A stretch of 64,000 bases of DNA from Pyxidicoccus xibeiensis (GTDB lineage Bacteria; Myxococcota; Myxococcia; Myxococcales; Myxococcaceae), in assembly GCF_024198175.1 (NCBI RefSeq), contig NZ_JAJVKV010000001.1, positions 1,240,001-1,304,000 on the forward strand. The letters are read 5' to 3'. Below, in pieces: positions 25,367 to 37,549 of this stretch. The notes under the pieces are model-generated. The model searched no databases, had not been told where the DNA came from, and saw nothing but the letters and a program-made list of their open reading frames with translations. The stretch's first letter is position 1; the number at the start of each line of letters is the position of its first letter. Both the position numbers and the translations under genes were made by a program.

Positions 25367-27841
25367 TTACGGGCAGCCCTTGCCGTAGTTCTGCAGGGCG
25401 ATGTTGCGGTCGAAGATGTTGATGACTGCGTCGCCGTTGAGGTCCAGCGCGGGGCTGGCGGGCGGCACCGACTGGCCGATGGCCGCGGTGATGAGGTTGA
25501 TGTCGTCGGCATCCACGCAGCCGTTGCCGTTGGCGTCTCCCACCACGATGACGCCGCCGCTGACCACCAGGCCGTAGTCCGCGTCCAGCGCGGGCGTCTC
25601 CACGTGGGAGTCCTGGACGACTTCGTCGCCCAGCACCTCCACCTTCCACTTGCCGGCCGCGGGGCTCTGGAGGAACACGTTCTCCACCGTGTCCACGGTG
25701 TTGGACGTGCCACCCGGCGTGGAGAAGTTGCCCGCCGTCAGGCCGTTGTTGCCCCAGTACACGGTGCCGTTCGGCGCCGTCACGCGGAGCGACAAGTCAT
25801 TGATGCGCGCCTGGGCCGCGCCGACGGTGCCCATCGGGTCGGTGAAGACGAGCGTGACGTTCAGCTCCGTCTCGTTCGGCTGGACGGTGACGTTGTACGT
25901 CTTGACGCCCTGCGGGGTGACGAGGTCCGTCTCGTCGATGACGCTCGTCTTCGGAGCACGGTCATACAGGCGGCGGATGTCGGAGGTGCCCCAGCCCTGC
26001 TTGAAGCGGTCGATGTCCGCGTTGGAGCCGCCCGCCAGCCAGTTGTACCGGTGGGCGTTGTTGATCATCAGCGCCTTGGCGGTGGCCATCTGCGGGCGGC
26101 TGGCGAACACGTCCACCTTGCCGCCGAAGCCGGTCCACACGCTCTCGTGCCACATCTGGAAGAGCAGGCCGAAGTGGCCCGCCGTCTGCGGCGTGGCGGA
26201 GCTGGTGCCGCCGAACTGGGTGTAGCTGGTGTTGCCGCCGCCGGAGGCCGAGTGGATGGAGTCGTAGAAGTAGGACAGGTCCGGCTTGATGCGGCCGTCC
26301 GCCGCGGGGCCGATGCTGCCGGTGAAGTTCCAGCGGTCATCCGCGCGGTTGGCGGTGTTCGCGTGCTGGAACGCACCCACGGAGACGATGTTCTTCGCCC
26401 ACGCCTGCGGGCGCGAGTTGCGGCTGCCCGCGTTGCTCTGCGACTGCGTGCTGAGGATGGGGTGCTTGAAGAGGTAGTCGTCCACCTCGGCGGAGATGGT
26501 GGTGTACGCCGTCGTCAGCGAGCTGCCCACGCTCGACGTCTGGAACACGGCGCGCAACGTCCCAGCCGGGTCCGTCAGCTCCTGGTTGATGGTGTAGCGG
26601 GACTTGGGGCCGCCGAACTGGGAGGACTCGCTGTAGCGGAAGAAGATGCCCTGGCCGCTGGGAATCATGCCGCGCGCGGCCGGCGTCGCGCCCCGGGCGA
26701 AGTTGTTGCTGTAGCAGGACGTGCCGTGGAGGCTGCCCGTGGTGCCCGTGCTGTGGATGATGGGCGGGGTGGACCACTCCTGGTGGGTGGTGAGCAGCTC
26801 GGTGTCGAAGATTTCACCGCGCACGCCCTGCCCCGTCCAGCCCTTGAGCCCCTCCAGGTAGTTGGCGCCGCCCAGGCTGCGGACGATGTCCATGTCCACC
26901 TCACCGGGACCACCCCACCGGTCGATGAACTGCACCGCGTTGGAGCGGGCCACCTGGCGCAGCTGGGCCGCGGTGAGCGTGGCCTCCACGCGCATGCCGC
27001 CCGCCTCGATGAGCTCCACGGTGCCGCCCAGCCGCTGCACCAGCCCCACCACCTGGCCCTGCTGCCTCGCGCCGCGCTCCCCCACCATGATGGAGTAGCG
27101 CTGCCGCGCCGGCTCCGGCATCAGGCCCGTCAGCGCGTCCCGCAGCTCGCGCTCCAGCCGGTACTCCGGGTGGTAGGGCCCCACCCAGCGCACGTAGGGC
27201 AGCTCCGCCACGCGCTTGTGCACGTCAGCGTCCATCTCCACCATGAAGGTGTGGTCCGTGAGGAAGCGCAGCACCCTGCCGCCCTCGCGCTCGATGGCCT
27301 CACGGAACTCCGGCAGCGGCGTCCCGTGGAACTGCACCAGGTGCAGCGTGTTGTCCCGGTCCGCGGCCAGGTTGCTCGCGGACAAGGGCTGCGTGCCCTG
27401 GAGCGGGTCGAACTGCGCATCGTCCAGCCTCACCAGGTAGCGCGTATCCCTGACGCGGCCGAACAGCTCCGTGCCGCCGCGCGTATACGCGGTGTAGGAA
27501 AGGCGCAGCCCGTTGTCCTGCAATTCCTGCCACGTATGGAGTTGAATGGCCGTGTCGGGAACCTGGATGGAGCGCAGCGCCGAGACAGCCCTGTCCGTGC
27601 GGTGAAACACGAGCCCGGCGGGCGTCACCAGCGAGTACCCCCCCGTGTCACCCGCGGCGACACCTCCCGAGCCGGTGACGAGCACCGCCGGAGGCAGCGC
27701 CACCCGGCGCGCGGAGGCCGGCGGCCTCACCGCGTCAGAGGGGCCCGCGAAGGCGGACAAGGGCGCAGCGAAGACACAACCCACCACCAGGGCCTTCAGC
27801 GGGCGCATTCCGCCCGCTGGCCACGTAGACAGCTTTCGCAT
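25367..27841 (-). CDS. Subtilisin-family (S8) serine protease with C-terminal dockerin
   Basis: 824 residues. AAGGAG lies 9 bases from the ATG at 27841. A signal peptide ends near residue 32 (..SAFA-GP). Residues about 35-320 are a long pro-region. The catalytic triad is Asp346 (GEIFDTEL), His372 (LHGTSC) and Ser547 (FGGTSSATP). A beta-sandwich P-domain-like region follows at about 645-765. The end is a dockerin (GDANGNGCVDADD and DLNGDAVINIFD, ending NYGKGC). The tag matches those of the S1 protease and both VWA proteins. It is the first gene of the block; a promoter candidate lies about 190 bp upstream. Confidence 0.92.
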   Translation of the reverse strand: MRKLSTWPAGGMRPLKALVVGCVFAAPLSAFAGPSDAVRPPASARRVALPPAVLVTGSGGVAAGDTGGYSLVTPAGLVFHRTDRAVSALRSIQVPDTAIQLHTWQELQDNGLRLSYTAYTRGGTELFGRVRDTRYLVRLDDAQFDPLQGTQPLSASNLAADRDNTLHLVQFHGTPLPEFREAIEREGGRVLRFLTDHTFMVEMDADVHKRVAELPYVRWVGPYHPEYRLERELRDALTGLMPEPARQRYSIMVGERGARQQGQVVGLVQRLGGTVELIEAGGMRVEATLTAAQLRQVARSNAVQFIDRWGGPGEVDMDIVRSLGGANYLEGLKGWTGQGVRGEIFDTELLTTHQEWSTPPIIHSTGTTGSLHGTSCYSNNFARGATPAARGMIPSGQGIFFRYSESSQFGGPKSRYTINQELTDPAGTLRAVFQTSSVGSSLTTAYTTISAEVDDYLFKHPILSTQSQSNAGSRNSRPQAWAKNIVSVGAFQHANTANRADDRWNFTGSIGPAADGRIKPDLSYFYDSIHSASGGGNTSYTQFGGTSSATPQTAGHFGLLFQMWHESVWTGFGGKVDVFASRPQMATAKALMINNAHRYNWLAGGSNADIDRFKQGWGTSDIRRLYDRAPKTSVIDETDLVTPQGVKTYNVTVQPNETELNVTLVFTDPMGTVGAAQARINDLSLRVTAPNGTVYWGNNGLTAGNFSTPGGTSNTVDTVENVFLQSPAAGKWKVEVLGDEVVQDSHVETPALDADYGLVVSGGVIVVGDANGNGCVDADDINLITAAIGQSVPPASPALDLNGDAVINIFDRNIALQNYGKGCP

Positions 27842-28030
27842 GTGTCGGTGCTCCTTGACGTCGAGTGCCAGCCCGCGTCCGTCAACGACGCGCCGCCCCT
27901 ACCGCACCCATGCCACCGGCAACCGCCCCTGCCACGCCGATGCTCGCGTGCGGCCCGTGTCGCTTTCTCCGTGCTACTGCATCCCTTGATACCGGAAGAG
28001 TCTGACAATCACGTGGAAAGCAGGAAGCAT

Positions 28031-28059
28031 GTCTAAGGCAGACATTATTTACGTGTCAA
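28031..28059 (-). promoter_or_regulatory. Possible sigma-70-type promoter of the dockerin block
   Basis: On the minus strand TTGACA (28059-28054), a 17-base spacer and TTAGAC (28036-28031) lie in a locally AT-rich stretch about 190 bp upstream of the S8 protease start. The -35 is a perfect consensus and the -10 only partial. Confidence 0.4.
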
Positions 28060-28221
28060 CCAATGCAACAATGTTTCGTCTGCACCGTGGTTTTCCACCG
28101 GACCACGCCAATTCCTTGCAACTTCTCCCAAAGACATAGTGGATACCCCGTAGCCACGGAGCCGGTGTCGTGAGACGTCGCCTGCGACAAATGACAACGG
28201 AGAGGGGGAGAAAGCTTCGGC

Positions 28222-28262
28222 CGGAAAAGCAAAAAGCCCCCGGTTCGCGAGGAACCAGGGGC
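28222..28262 (-). terminator. Rho-independent terminator of gyrB
   Basis: A hairpin at 28236-28262 (GCCCC and GGTTC arms pairing with GAACC and GGGGC, one C-A mismatch) is followed on the minus strand by CTTTTTGCTTTT (28235-28222). It lies 33 bp after the gyrB stop codon. Confidence 0.85.
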
Positions 28263-28294
28263 CTTCTGTCACGACCTGCGCCGCGGACGCGGAC

Positions 28295-31358
<3,064 letters not shown>

Positions 31359-31503
31359 GGGTGTCGCGCGCACCCTACCCGCACTGACGCACCGGTGCGC
31401 GCTTTTGCGCGCGCATTCGCGCGCGGATGTTCTCCGCCCGGCGTGAGCGGCCCCACGCGGGCCGTGCCCATGACGAATGCCGAACGGAACAGGGGCCGAA
31501 GGC

Positions 31504-31872
31504 TCACGGCACCTTGTGCCGGCCCACCGCGTCCAGCAGCGTGTCCACGTCCACCGGCTTGCGCAGGTGGCCGCACGCGCCAATCTCCTCCGCCACCTGC
31601 CGGGCATTGGCGGAGGCGGAGAAGACGAGCACGGGGATGTCGCGCCACCTGTCTTCCCGGCGCATGGCGCGGGCGAAGCCGCCCCCGTCCAGCACCGGCA
31701 TCATCATGTCCAGCAGCACCAGGCCCGGCAGCGTCTGCGCGGCACCCAGCACCTCCAGGGCGTGCTTGCCATTGCTGGCCCCCAGCACCTCGTAGCCCGC
31801 GTCGCGGAGCACCTCCTCCAGCGCCTCCCGCAGGTCCGTGTCGTCGTCCACCACCAGCAGCGGCCGGCTCAC
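31504..31872 (-). CDS. Single-domain response regulator
   Basis: 122 residues, receiver domain only. Acidic pocket VVDDDTD, phospho-acceptor Asp55 (LLDMMMP), Ser85 (FSASA) and Lys105 (RKPVD) are all in place. The GTG start overlaps the stop of the upstream hybrid kinase by four bases, so it is co-translated and probably receives phosphate from that kinase. With no output domain, it may act by protein contact or as a phosphate relay. Last of four overlapping signalling genes. Confidence 0.9.
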   Translation of the reverse strand: MSRPLLVVDDDTDLREALEEVLRDAGYEVLGASNGKHALEVLGAAQTLPGLVLLDMMMPVLDGGGFARAMRREDRWRDIPVLVFSASANARQVAEEIGACGHLRKPVDVDTLLDAVGRHKVP

Positions 31873-33497
31873 TCACGCATCTCCTTCTCCAACGGCAGCT
31901 CCAGGGTGAAACAGGCTCCGCCACCCTCGCGCGGCTCCGCCCACGCACGCCCTCCATGCGCCTCCGCGGAGCGCCTGGCAAGGTACAATCCCAGGCCCAG
32001 CCCGCCATAGGAGCGCGAGCTGACCGCGCGCCCGAAGCGCTCGAAGATGAGCTCGAGCTGGTCTTCCTGAATCCCGATACCCCTGTCCCGCACGCACACC
32101 CGTCCCCGGGGGCCCACCGTCTCCACGTCCACCTCCACCGGCTTGCCAGGGCCGAACTTGAGGGCATTGGACACCAGCGCCGCCACCGCCTGGTCCACCC
32201 GCACCCGGTCCCACCGGCCCCAGATGCCGGGCTCGCCGGACACGCGCAGCTCGCACCCCACGCCCACCGCCTCCGGGCGATAGCGCCCCGTCACCTCGCG
32301 CACCAGCTCCGCCAGGTCGAAGCGCTCGGGGGCCAGGCGCAGCTCGCCGCTGCTCAGCCGGGACACGTCCAGCAGCCCCTCCACCAGCGTCCCCAGCCGC
32401 CGCACCTGGCGCAGGCTGCGCTCCAGCCGCGTCACCAGCTCCGGGGCCGGAGGCCCGCGCAGAGAGGGCGCCAGCATGGAGCCCAGCTGCAGCCGCAGCG
32501 TGGTGAGGGGCGTGCGCAGCTCGTGCGCCGCCACGGTGAGGAACTCGTCGCGCAGGCGCACCGCGTCCTGGGCCTCGCGAAACAGACGCGCGTTCTCCAG
32601 CACCAGGCCCACGCGCCGCCCCAGCTCCCGCGCCAGCGTCAGGTCCGCGGCCCCCAGCCGCCGCTCGCCGCTGGTGGCCAGCCCCAGCACGCCCAGGACG
32701 CTCGCGCGGCCCCGCAGCGGCACGTACACCACCGAGCGGAGCCCCAGCCGGTCCACCTCGCGCTGGTGCTCCGCGTCCCGGGTGACGGGCACGGAGCGCT
32801 TCGAGACGTCCTCCACCCACTCCGGCTCGCCCGTGGCCAGCACGCGCGCGGGGCCCGCCTGCGCGTCCAGGGGCGCCGTGAAGCGCTGGTCCATGGCCCA
32901 CGCGCGCGCCTCCCGCTCCGCGTCCGGGTGCGCCAGCGCCGCCAGCCGCAGCCCGCCGCGCGCCCGCTCGTGGAGGAAGATGACGCACCAGTCCGCCACC
33001 CGGGGCACGGGTATCCGCACCAGCCGCTTCAGCCGCTCGTCCAAATCGAGCGGCTCGGCGAGCGCCTCGGAGCTCTGCGCGAGCAGCACCCGGTCCAGCT
33101 CCTCGCGCGCATGCTCGCGCCGCGCCTCCGCCTCGCGCAGCTCGCGCTCCACGGCCGCGCCCAGGCGCACCAGCCGGTCCTTGGCGAAGTAGTCGCGCGC
33201 CCCGGCCCGCATCGCCTCCACGGCCTCGTCCTCGCCGATGCTGCCGGACACGACGATGAAGGGGATGTCGCGCCCCGTGTCCCGCAGCACCGCCAGCGCG
33301 TCCAGCGCGGTGAAGCGGGGCATGGAGTAGTCGGAGAGGATGATGTCCCAGTCCTGGCGATGCAGGGCCTCGCGCAGGGCGTCGGCGGTCTGCACCCGGT
33401 GCGACTCCGCGGCGAAGCCGTTGCGGCGAAGCTCCATGACGACCAGCGCTTCGTCGTCCGGGTTGTCCTCCACCATCAGCAGCCGCAGCGGCTTCAT
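31869..33497 (-). CDS. Hybrid sensor kinase: receiver-GAF-HisKA-HATPase
   Basis: 542 residues. The N-terminal receiver has Asp56 (SDYSMP) and Lys in YFAKDR. A GAF-like domain covers about 155-290. The dimerisation/phosphoacceptor His sits in VAAHELRTPLTTLR, and the ATPase boxes are ALVSNALKFG, VRDRGIGI and GLGLGLYLARR. The receiver at the N-terminus means it can be switched by phosphotransfer from another kinase, such as the CHASE3 kinase upstream. No membrane segment is seen, so it is cytoplasmic. It overlaps both neighbours by 4 bases (33494-33497 and 31869-31872). Confidence 0.9.
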   Translation of the reverse strand: MKPLRLLMVEDNPDDEALVVMELRRNGFAAESHRVQTADALREALHRQDWDIILSDYSMPRFTALDALAVLRDTGRDIPFIVVSGSIGEDEAVEAMRAGARDYFAKDRLVRLGAAVERELREAEARREHAREELDRVLLAQSSEALAEPLDLDERLKRLVRIPVPRVADWCVIFLHERARGGLRLAALAHPDAEREARAWAMDQRFTAPLDAQAGPARVLATGEPEWVEDVSKRSVPVTRDAEHQREVDRLGLRSVVYVPLRGRASVLGVLGLATSGERRLGAADLTLARELGRRVGLVLENARLFREAQDAVRLRDEFLTVAAHELRTPLTTLRLQLGSMLAPSLRGPPAPELVTRLERSLRQVRRLGTLVEGLLDVSRLSSGELRLAPERFDLAELVREVTGRYRPEAVGVGCELRVSGEPGIWGRWDRVRVDQAVAALVSNALKFGPGKPVEVDVETVGPRGRVCVRDRGIGIQEDQLELIFERFGRAVSSRSYGGLGLGLYLARRSAEAHGGRAWAEPREGGGACFTLELPLEKEMRE

Positions 33498-33961
33498 CCA
33501 CGCGTCCCCGGCGGAGGGACGGGCGGGGCCTCGTGGTTGAGCACCAGCCAGTACAGGCCGAGCTGGCGTGCCGCCTCCACGAACTCCGTGTAGCTCACCG
33601 GCTTGCGCACGTAGCTGTTGCACCCGCCGCCATAGCCACGCATCAGGTCCGTCTCCTCCACCGACGAGGTGAGGATGACCACCGGCAACAGCCGCGTGCG
33701 CGCGTCCGCCCGGATGCGCCGCAGCACCTCGTGTCCGTCCATCCGCGGCAGCTTCAAATCCAACAGCACCACCACGGGGAGCTGATGGCCCGCCCGGCCG
33801 GCGAAGGTCCCCTGGGCGAAGAGGTAGTCGAGCGCCTCCACCCCGTCGCGGGCCACCTCCACCGGCCGGGTGATGCCGGCGCGCTTGAAGGCCCGCAGGG
33901 TGAGGTCCACGTCGTCCGGATTGTCCTCCACGAGGAGGATGGGTCGCTCGGAGCCAGTCAT
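33494..33961 (-). CDS. Rcp1-like single-domain response regulator
   Basis: 155 residues. Receiver fold with the LLVEDNPDD acidic pocket, Asp68 (LLDLKLPRMDG), Thr98 and Lys120 (YVRKPVSY). It is of the Rcp1 type that pairs with phytochrome-like kinases, typically with the C-terminal extension seen here. It overlaps the preceding kinase gene and the next hybrid kinase by 4 bases each, so it most likely takes phosphate from the CHASE3 kinase. Confidence 0.9.
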   Translation of the reverse strand: MTGSERPILLVEDNPDDVDLTLRAFKRAGITRPVEVARDGVEALDYLFAQGTFAGRAGHQLPVVVLLDLKLPRMDGHEVLRRIRADARTRLLPVVILTSSVEETDLMRGYGGGCNSYVRKPVSYTEFVEAARQLGLYWLVLNHEAPPVPPPGTRG

Positions 33962-35406
33962 TCGTGCGCTTCCTCGAGGGTGAAGCAGAAGGTGGCCCCG
34001 CCGTCGGGCACCGCCTCCGCGGTGATGTCGCCGCCGTGCTTGTGGATGACGCGCTGGACCGTGGCCAGCCCGATGCCGGTGCCTGGGAAGTCCGCGGGAC
34101 GGTGCAGCCGCTGGAAGGGGGAGAAGAGCTTGCCCGCGTACGCCATGTCGAAACCCACGCCGTTGTCGCGGACACAGTAACGGGGCCGCCCCTCCCGGGA
34201 CTCGGCGAAAAACTCGATACGTGCGCCGGAGCGCTGGCTGGTGAACTTCCAGGCGTTCCCCAGCAGGTTCTCCAGGACCACCCGGAGCAACCGGGCGTCC
34301 CCCCGGGTGGTGAGGCCCGGGGCGAGGTGGAAGGTCGCCTCGCGGCCGGGCTCGGCCCTGCGCAGCGCGTCCGCCACCTCGGTGGCGATGGCGCTCAGGT
34401 CCACCGGCTCGCGGACGAGCTCGGCGCGGGTGATGCGGGACAGGCGCAGCAGGTCGTCGATGAGCTGCCCCATGCGGTTGGCGGCGGCGCGCAGCCGGCG
34501 CAGGTGCTCATGGCCCTCGGGGGAGATGCGCTCGCCGTCGTCCTCCTGCAGCGCCTGGCTGAACCCGTCCACCGCGCGCAGGGGGGCGCGCAGGTCGTGA
34601 GAGACGGAGTAGCAGAAGGTCTCCAGCTCGCGGTTGGCCACCTGGAGCTCCTGGGTGCGCAGGGCGACCCGCGTCTCCAGCCGCGCCTCGCTGGCGCGCA
34701 GGGCGGCCGCCTGGGCCTGCGCCTGCTCCAGCAGGGACTCATAGTCGCCTGCCAGGTGGACAAGCTGCCGGCGGGCGAGCCAGGCCAGCAGTCCTCCCAG
34801 GGCCAGTAGCCAGGCGGCCCCTCCCCAGAGCACCAGCAGGGCCTGTCGCTCGGCCACGGCGGCGCGGTGGGTGATGCGCTCGCGCTCGGAGGCGACGAAC
34901 TCGTCCAGCAGCAGGCGCAGGGCATCCATGCGCCGCTTGCCCTGCCCCTCGCGCACCAGCACCAGCCAGTCCTCACCCTCCCGGTGACGCCTGAGCTCCT
35001 CGTCAGCGAAACGCTCCCAGTCCCGCCAGCGCCCGCGCAGCTGCGCCAGGCGGGCGAGCTGGTCCGGCGCATCGGCGACGAGCGATTCCAGTCGGGTCAT
35101 GACGGGCGGCAGCGCCCGGCCCGCGGCGTGGTAGGGCGACAGGAAGTTGGGGTCGCCGGTGAGGAGGAAGCCGCGCAGGCCCGTCTCCCGGTCGACGAGG
35201 AGCTGCCGCACCTGGATGGCCTCCGCGAGCACGGCATCGGAGCGGTCCGCGGTCTCGTTGGCTTCCAGGAGCTGGCGCACCTCCCAGAACAGCAGCACCG
35301 CGAGCGCGCCCACCAGGACTGTCGGCAGCGCCACGGAGCGCAGCAGCAGACGGCGGAAGCGGCGAGGGTCGAGTTGGGCCAAGGCGGGCGTCCGGAGGTG
35401 GCCCAC
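33958..35406 (-). CDS. Membrane sensor histidine kinase with CHASE3-type sensor
   Basis: 482 residues with a GTG start. A membrane helix at about 24-46 and another at about 188-210 flank an extracytoplasmic helical domain of CHASE3 type (LLVDRETGLRGFLLTGD is diagnostic). A coiled linker follows, then the His box YSVSHDLRAPLRAVDG and an ATPase domain (LLGNAWKFT, VRDNGVGFD, GTGIGLATV). The kinase core belongs to the group that pairs with Rcp1-like receivers, matching the next gene. First gene of the four-gene operon. Confidence 0.92.
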   Translation of the reverse strand: MGHLRTPALAQLDPRRFRRLLLRSVALPTVLVGALAVLLFWEVRQLLEANETADRSDAVLAEAIQVRQLLVDRETGLRGFLLTGDPNFLSPYHAAGRALPPVMTRLESLVADAPDQLARLAQLRGRWRDWERFADEELRRHREGEDWLVLVREGQGKRRMDALRLLLDEFVASERERITHRAAVAERQALLVLWGGAAWLLALGGLLAWLARRQLVHLAGDYESLLEQAQAQAAALRASEARLETRVALRTQELQVANRELETFCYSVSHDLRAPLRAVDGFSQALQEDDGERISPEGHEHLRRLRAAANRMGQLIDDLLRLSRITRAELVREPVDLSAIATEVADALRRAEPGREATFHLAPGLTTRGDARLLRVVLENLLGNAWKFTSQRSGARIEFFAESREGRPRYCVRDNGVGFDMAYAGKLFSPFQRLHRPADFPGTGIGLATVQRVIHKHGGDITAEAVPDGGATFCFTLEEAHE

Positions 35407-35541
35407 CCATCATGCGCACTCGCCCCTGACATGCCCTGGAGCGCCCGGGAGGCAGGACAGGGTGGAGACACGGGGGCATGGCGGGCAGCGCCTGCCTGCC
35501 AGGCAGGTGGAGGGGCAGCCGCTCAGGGACGTGCCTGGCCG

Positions 35542-36114
35542 TCAGACCTCGGTGAAGCTCACGCCGGTGGCGCCGATGCGCTCCAAGGCGTCTTTGATCT
35601 CCTCCGAGACAATGAGGGCGATGGACCAACCCCAGGTGCGGAACACCTTCGCGTCTCCGACTTTCGATGGGTCGATGCGCATGCCCCATACGTCTCTGTA
35701 CTTCCCGGTCTTCTCCGGCCGCCCATCTTCGGGCGTCCAGAGCTCCACTTCCTTGCAGGCTGCGTCATCGATGCAGCGAATGAGCTGGGTCGCCACGAGG
35801 ATATGGAACTGCTCGGACTGGTCTTGAACCTCGACTGGGAACAGCTGGATATCCCGTGGGGCAAGCTCCGCGAAGACAGCGGCAACCCTGTCGTGGACCA
35901 CGGGGATGCCGAAAGCTGCAATCGTGAAGTCGAGCGGCTTCCCTGGGCGGTTTCGTTGAATGCGTAAAGGCCCAGGGTCGGGAATGGTCTCTCCCACTCT
36001 GAACATCCAGGGGTCGTCCAGTTCTCTGTTCCCGGGGTCTGTTGGTTCGTCGAGCGACCACCGGCCAGGAATGGTCATGTCGTCGGCCAGATCGAAATAT
36101 CGCCGTGCCCTCAT
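35542..36114 (-). CDS. Imm11 (DUF1629)-type immunity protein 1
   Basis: 190 residues with GAGGGG upstream of the ATG. The features match the Imm11/DUF1629 pattern common beside AHH toxins in myxobacteria: N-terminal (Y/F)F.L.DDM, central GIPVVHDRVAAVF, a ...CIDD segment, and a strongly conserved end MRIDPSKVGDAKVFRTWGWS. It starts 13 bp after the AHH toxin gene and should neutralise that toxin. The last about 145 bp are nearly identical to those of the second immunity gene, while the first two-thirds diverge. Confidence 0.8.
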   Translation of the reverse strand: MRARRYFDLADDMTIPGRWSLDEPTDPGNRELDDPWMFRVGETIPDPGPLRIQRNRPGKPLDFTIAAFGIPVVHDRVAAVFAELAPRDIQLFPVEVQDQSEQFHILVATQLIRCIDDAACKEVELWTPEDGRPEKTGKYRDVWGMRIDPSKVGDAKVFRTWGWSIALIVSEEIKDALERIGATGVSFTEV

Positions 36115-36127
36115 GGACGAATCCCCT

Positions 36128-37483
36128 CTATTCGGAACGGGTCACCAACTTGTTCAGCGAAGTACCGGGCGTGGAGATCTGCCGTGCCAATCGATGAAGC
36201 TCCTCGGTGAGTGCGTCCCGGCAGGTTTGCATCGTGCGACATCTCACGGTGGCTTCGTCCAGGCGCCGGAACACCTGCTTGTGGTACTCCAGTGGATGGG
36301 GGCCCTGATGGCCCTTGACCTTGACGATGTTGGCCCGGTCATTCAGCGACATTCCTGCCCGGTCGAAGATACGCTGGAACTTCGGAGTCCAGGGACCTTC
36401 GGTGTTGATGTCCTTCGTCCACTTGTTGGTGGCGATGTGATGGTCATGGCCCTTGGCCTCCACCGGCTCCAGCCCGGCCCCGCCCAAGCCATTCGCCGTC
36501 GCGAGCACCGCGCTAGGGGCCAGCCCCACGGTGATGGCCTCTCCCGTCACCGTCACCGTCTGCAGCTCGCCGACTCCCGTCAGGCTGATACCCAGCTGCG
36601 AGCCTGACTGCACCGACGCCTGCGCCGAGCCGGGCAGCCTCGGCACCCGGCCCGCGAAGCCCGCCGCCGTGTTCCCCAGCGCCACCGTCGCCAGCAGCGC
36701 GAACGCCCTCGCCGCGTTCCTCCCCATCACCTTCCCGTACCGCTCACCCGCGTCCCGCAGCTCGTCGAAGGTGCGCGCCCGGTCCGCCTCCTCCACCAGC
36801 CGCCGAAAGCCCGTTATCAGCCCCCAGAACGTGTCCACCCCCAGGTACACCACCAGCGTGGCCGTCATCACCGCCGCCACGCCCTTCGACACAGGCTCCC
36901 GTAGTGAAACCAACAGGAAGTACATCGTGCCCGTCCACATCACCGCCGCGAACATGGCTTCCGGGTCCGCCATGTCCTTGAAGCCCTCCATCATCTCCTC
37001 GTTCACCACGCCCATCGCCAGCCCCATCGCCAGCGCGTAGCGGCCGTCCCCATTCAGCGTGGGCCCTTCCTCCAGCAGCTTCAGGCAGTCGCCCTCGCGC
37101 TGCGTTCTCTCGCACCAGCGCAGGTACGCGCGCGTCAGCGCCACGTCCGTTTCGGGCAAGTCGCTCTCCAGCGGCGCGCCGCCCTCCACCGGCGTGAAGC
37201 GGCGCGTGCGCGTGTCGAAGTCGTAGGTGCCACTGCGCGCGTCCATGGCGAAGAGCCGCCGCGCCGCCTCCTGGAGACGCAAAGGCGCCCGCTTCATCCG
37301 CGCCTCGGCGGCGACGGCTTCGATGAATTCGTCCTCCTCCAACTCCACCGGCTCGAACTCATCCGTGCGCGGGTGGAAGGTGATGACTTCGCCCGCTCCG
37401 GTGTCCAGCCGCACCACGCGCGACGTGGCACACCCGCTGGCCACGGACAGCATCATCAGCCATGTCAGCCACCGCAGTACCAT
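36128..37483 (-). CDS. AHH-nuclease polymorphic toxin lipoprotein (Sit-like)
   Basis: 451 residues from the ATG at 37483 (an in-frame TTG at 37492 is possible). The signal ends SVASGC, so the toxin is a lipoprotein. Residues about 20-130 are acidic and of unknown fold. Residues about 150-285 have several hydrophobic segments, which may aid membrane passage. The C-terminal about 105 residues are the toxin: GHDHHIATNKW, then a helix and GHQGPHPLEYH, the His-rich signature of AHH/endonuclease-VII-like nucleases. Lipoprotein toxins of this plan are exchanged between Myxococcus cells by TraAB outer-membrane exchange and kill non-immune kin; that role is inferred. The immunity gene follows after 13 bp. 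Confidence 0.8.
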   Translation of the reverse strand: MVLRWLTWLMMLSVASGCATSRVVRLDTGAGEVITFHPRTDEFEPVELEEDEFIEAVAAEARMKRAPLRLQEAARRLFAMDARSGTYDFDTRTRRFTPVEGGAPLESDLPETDVALTRAYLRWCERTQREGDCLKLLEEGPTLNGDGRYALAMGLAMGVVNEEMMEGFKDMADPEAMFAAVMWTGTMYFLLVSLREPVSKGVAAVMTATLVVYLGVDTFWGLITGFRRLVEEADRARTFDELRDAGERYGKVMGRNAARAFALLATVALGNTAAGFAGRVPRLPGSAQASVQSGSQLGISLTGVGELQTVTVTGEAITVGLAPSAVLATANGLGGAGLEPVEAKGHDHHIATNKWTKDINTEGPWTPKFQRIFDRAGMSLNDRANIVKVKGHQGPHPLEYHKQVFRRLDEATVRCRTMQTCRDALTEELHRLARQISTPGTSLNKLVTRSE

Positions 37484-37549
37484 GCGCCCCAACTACCAGA
37501 AATGCTCCGACCGCGGTGCGGCACGCGCCGAGTGGTAGGGGCGCAGCGC

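Noticed and set aside
28045..28272. A 75-codon minus-strand frame upstream of the S8 protease
   Set aside because: It overlaps the gyrB terminator and has no ribosome site or recognisable composition; treated as non-coding.
36128..37483. An ordinary structural lipoprotein
   Set aside because: The His-rich GHDHHIATN / GHQGPHP C-terminus and the linked Imm11-type gene fit a toxin better.
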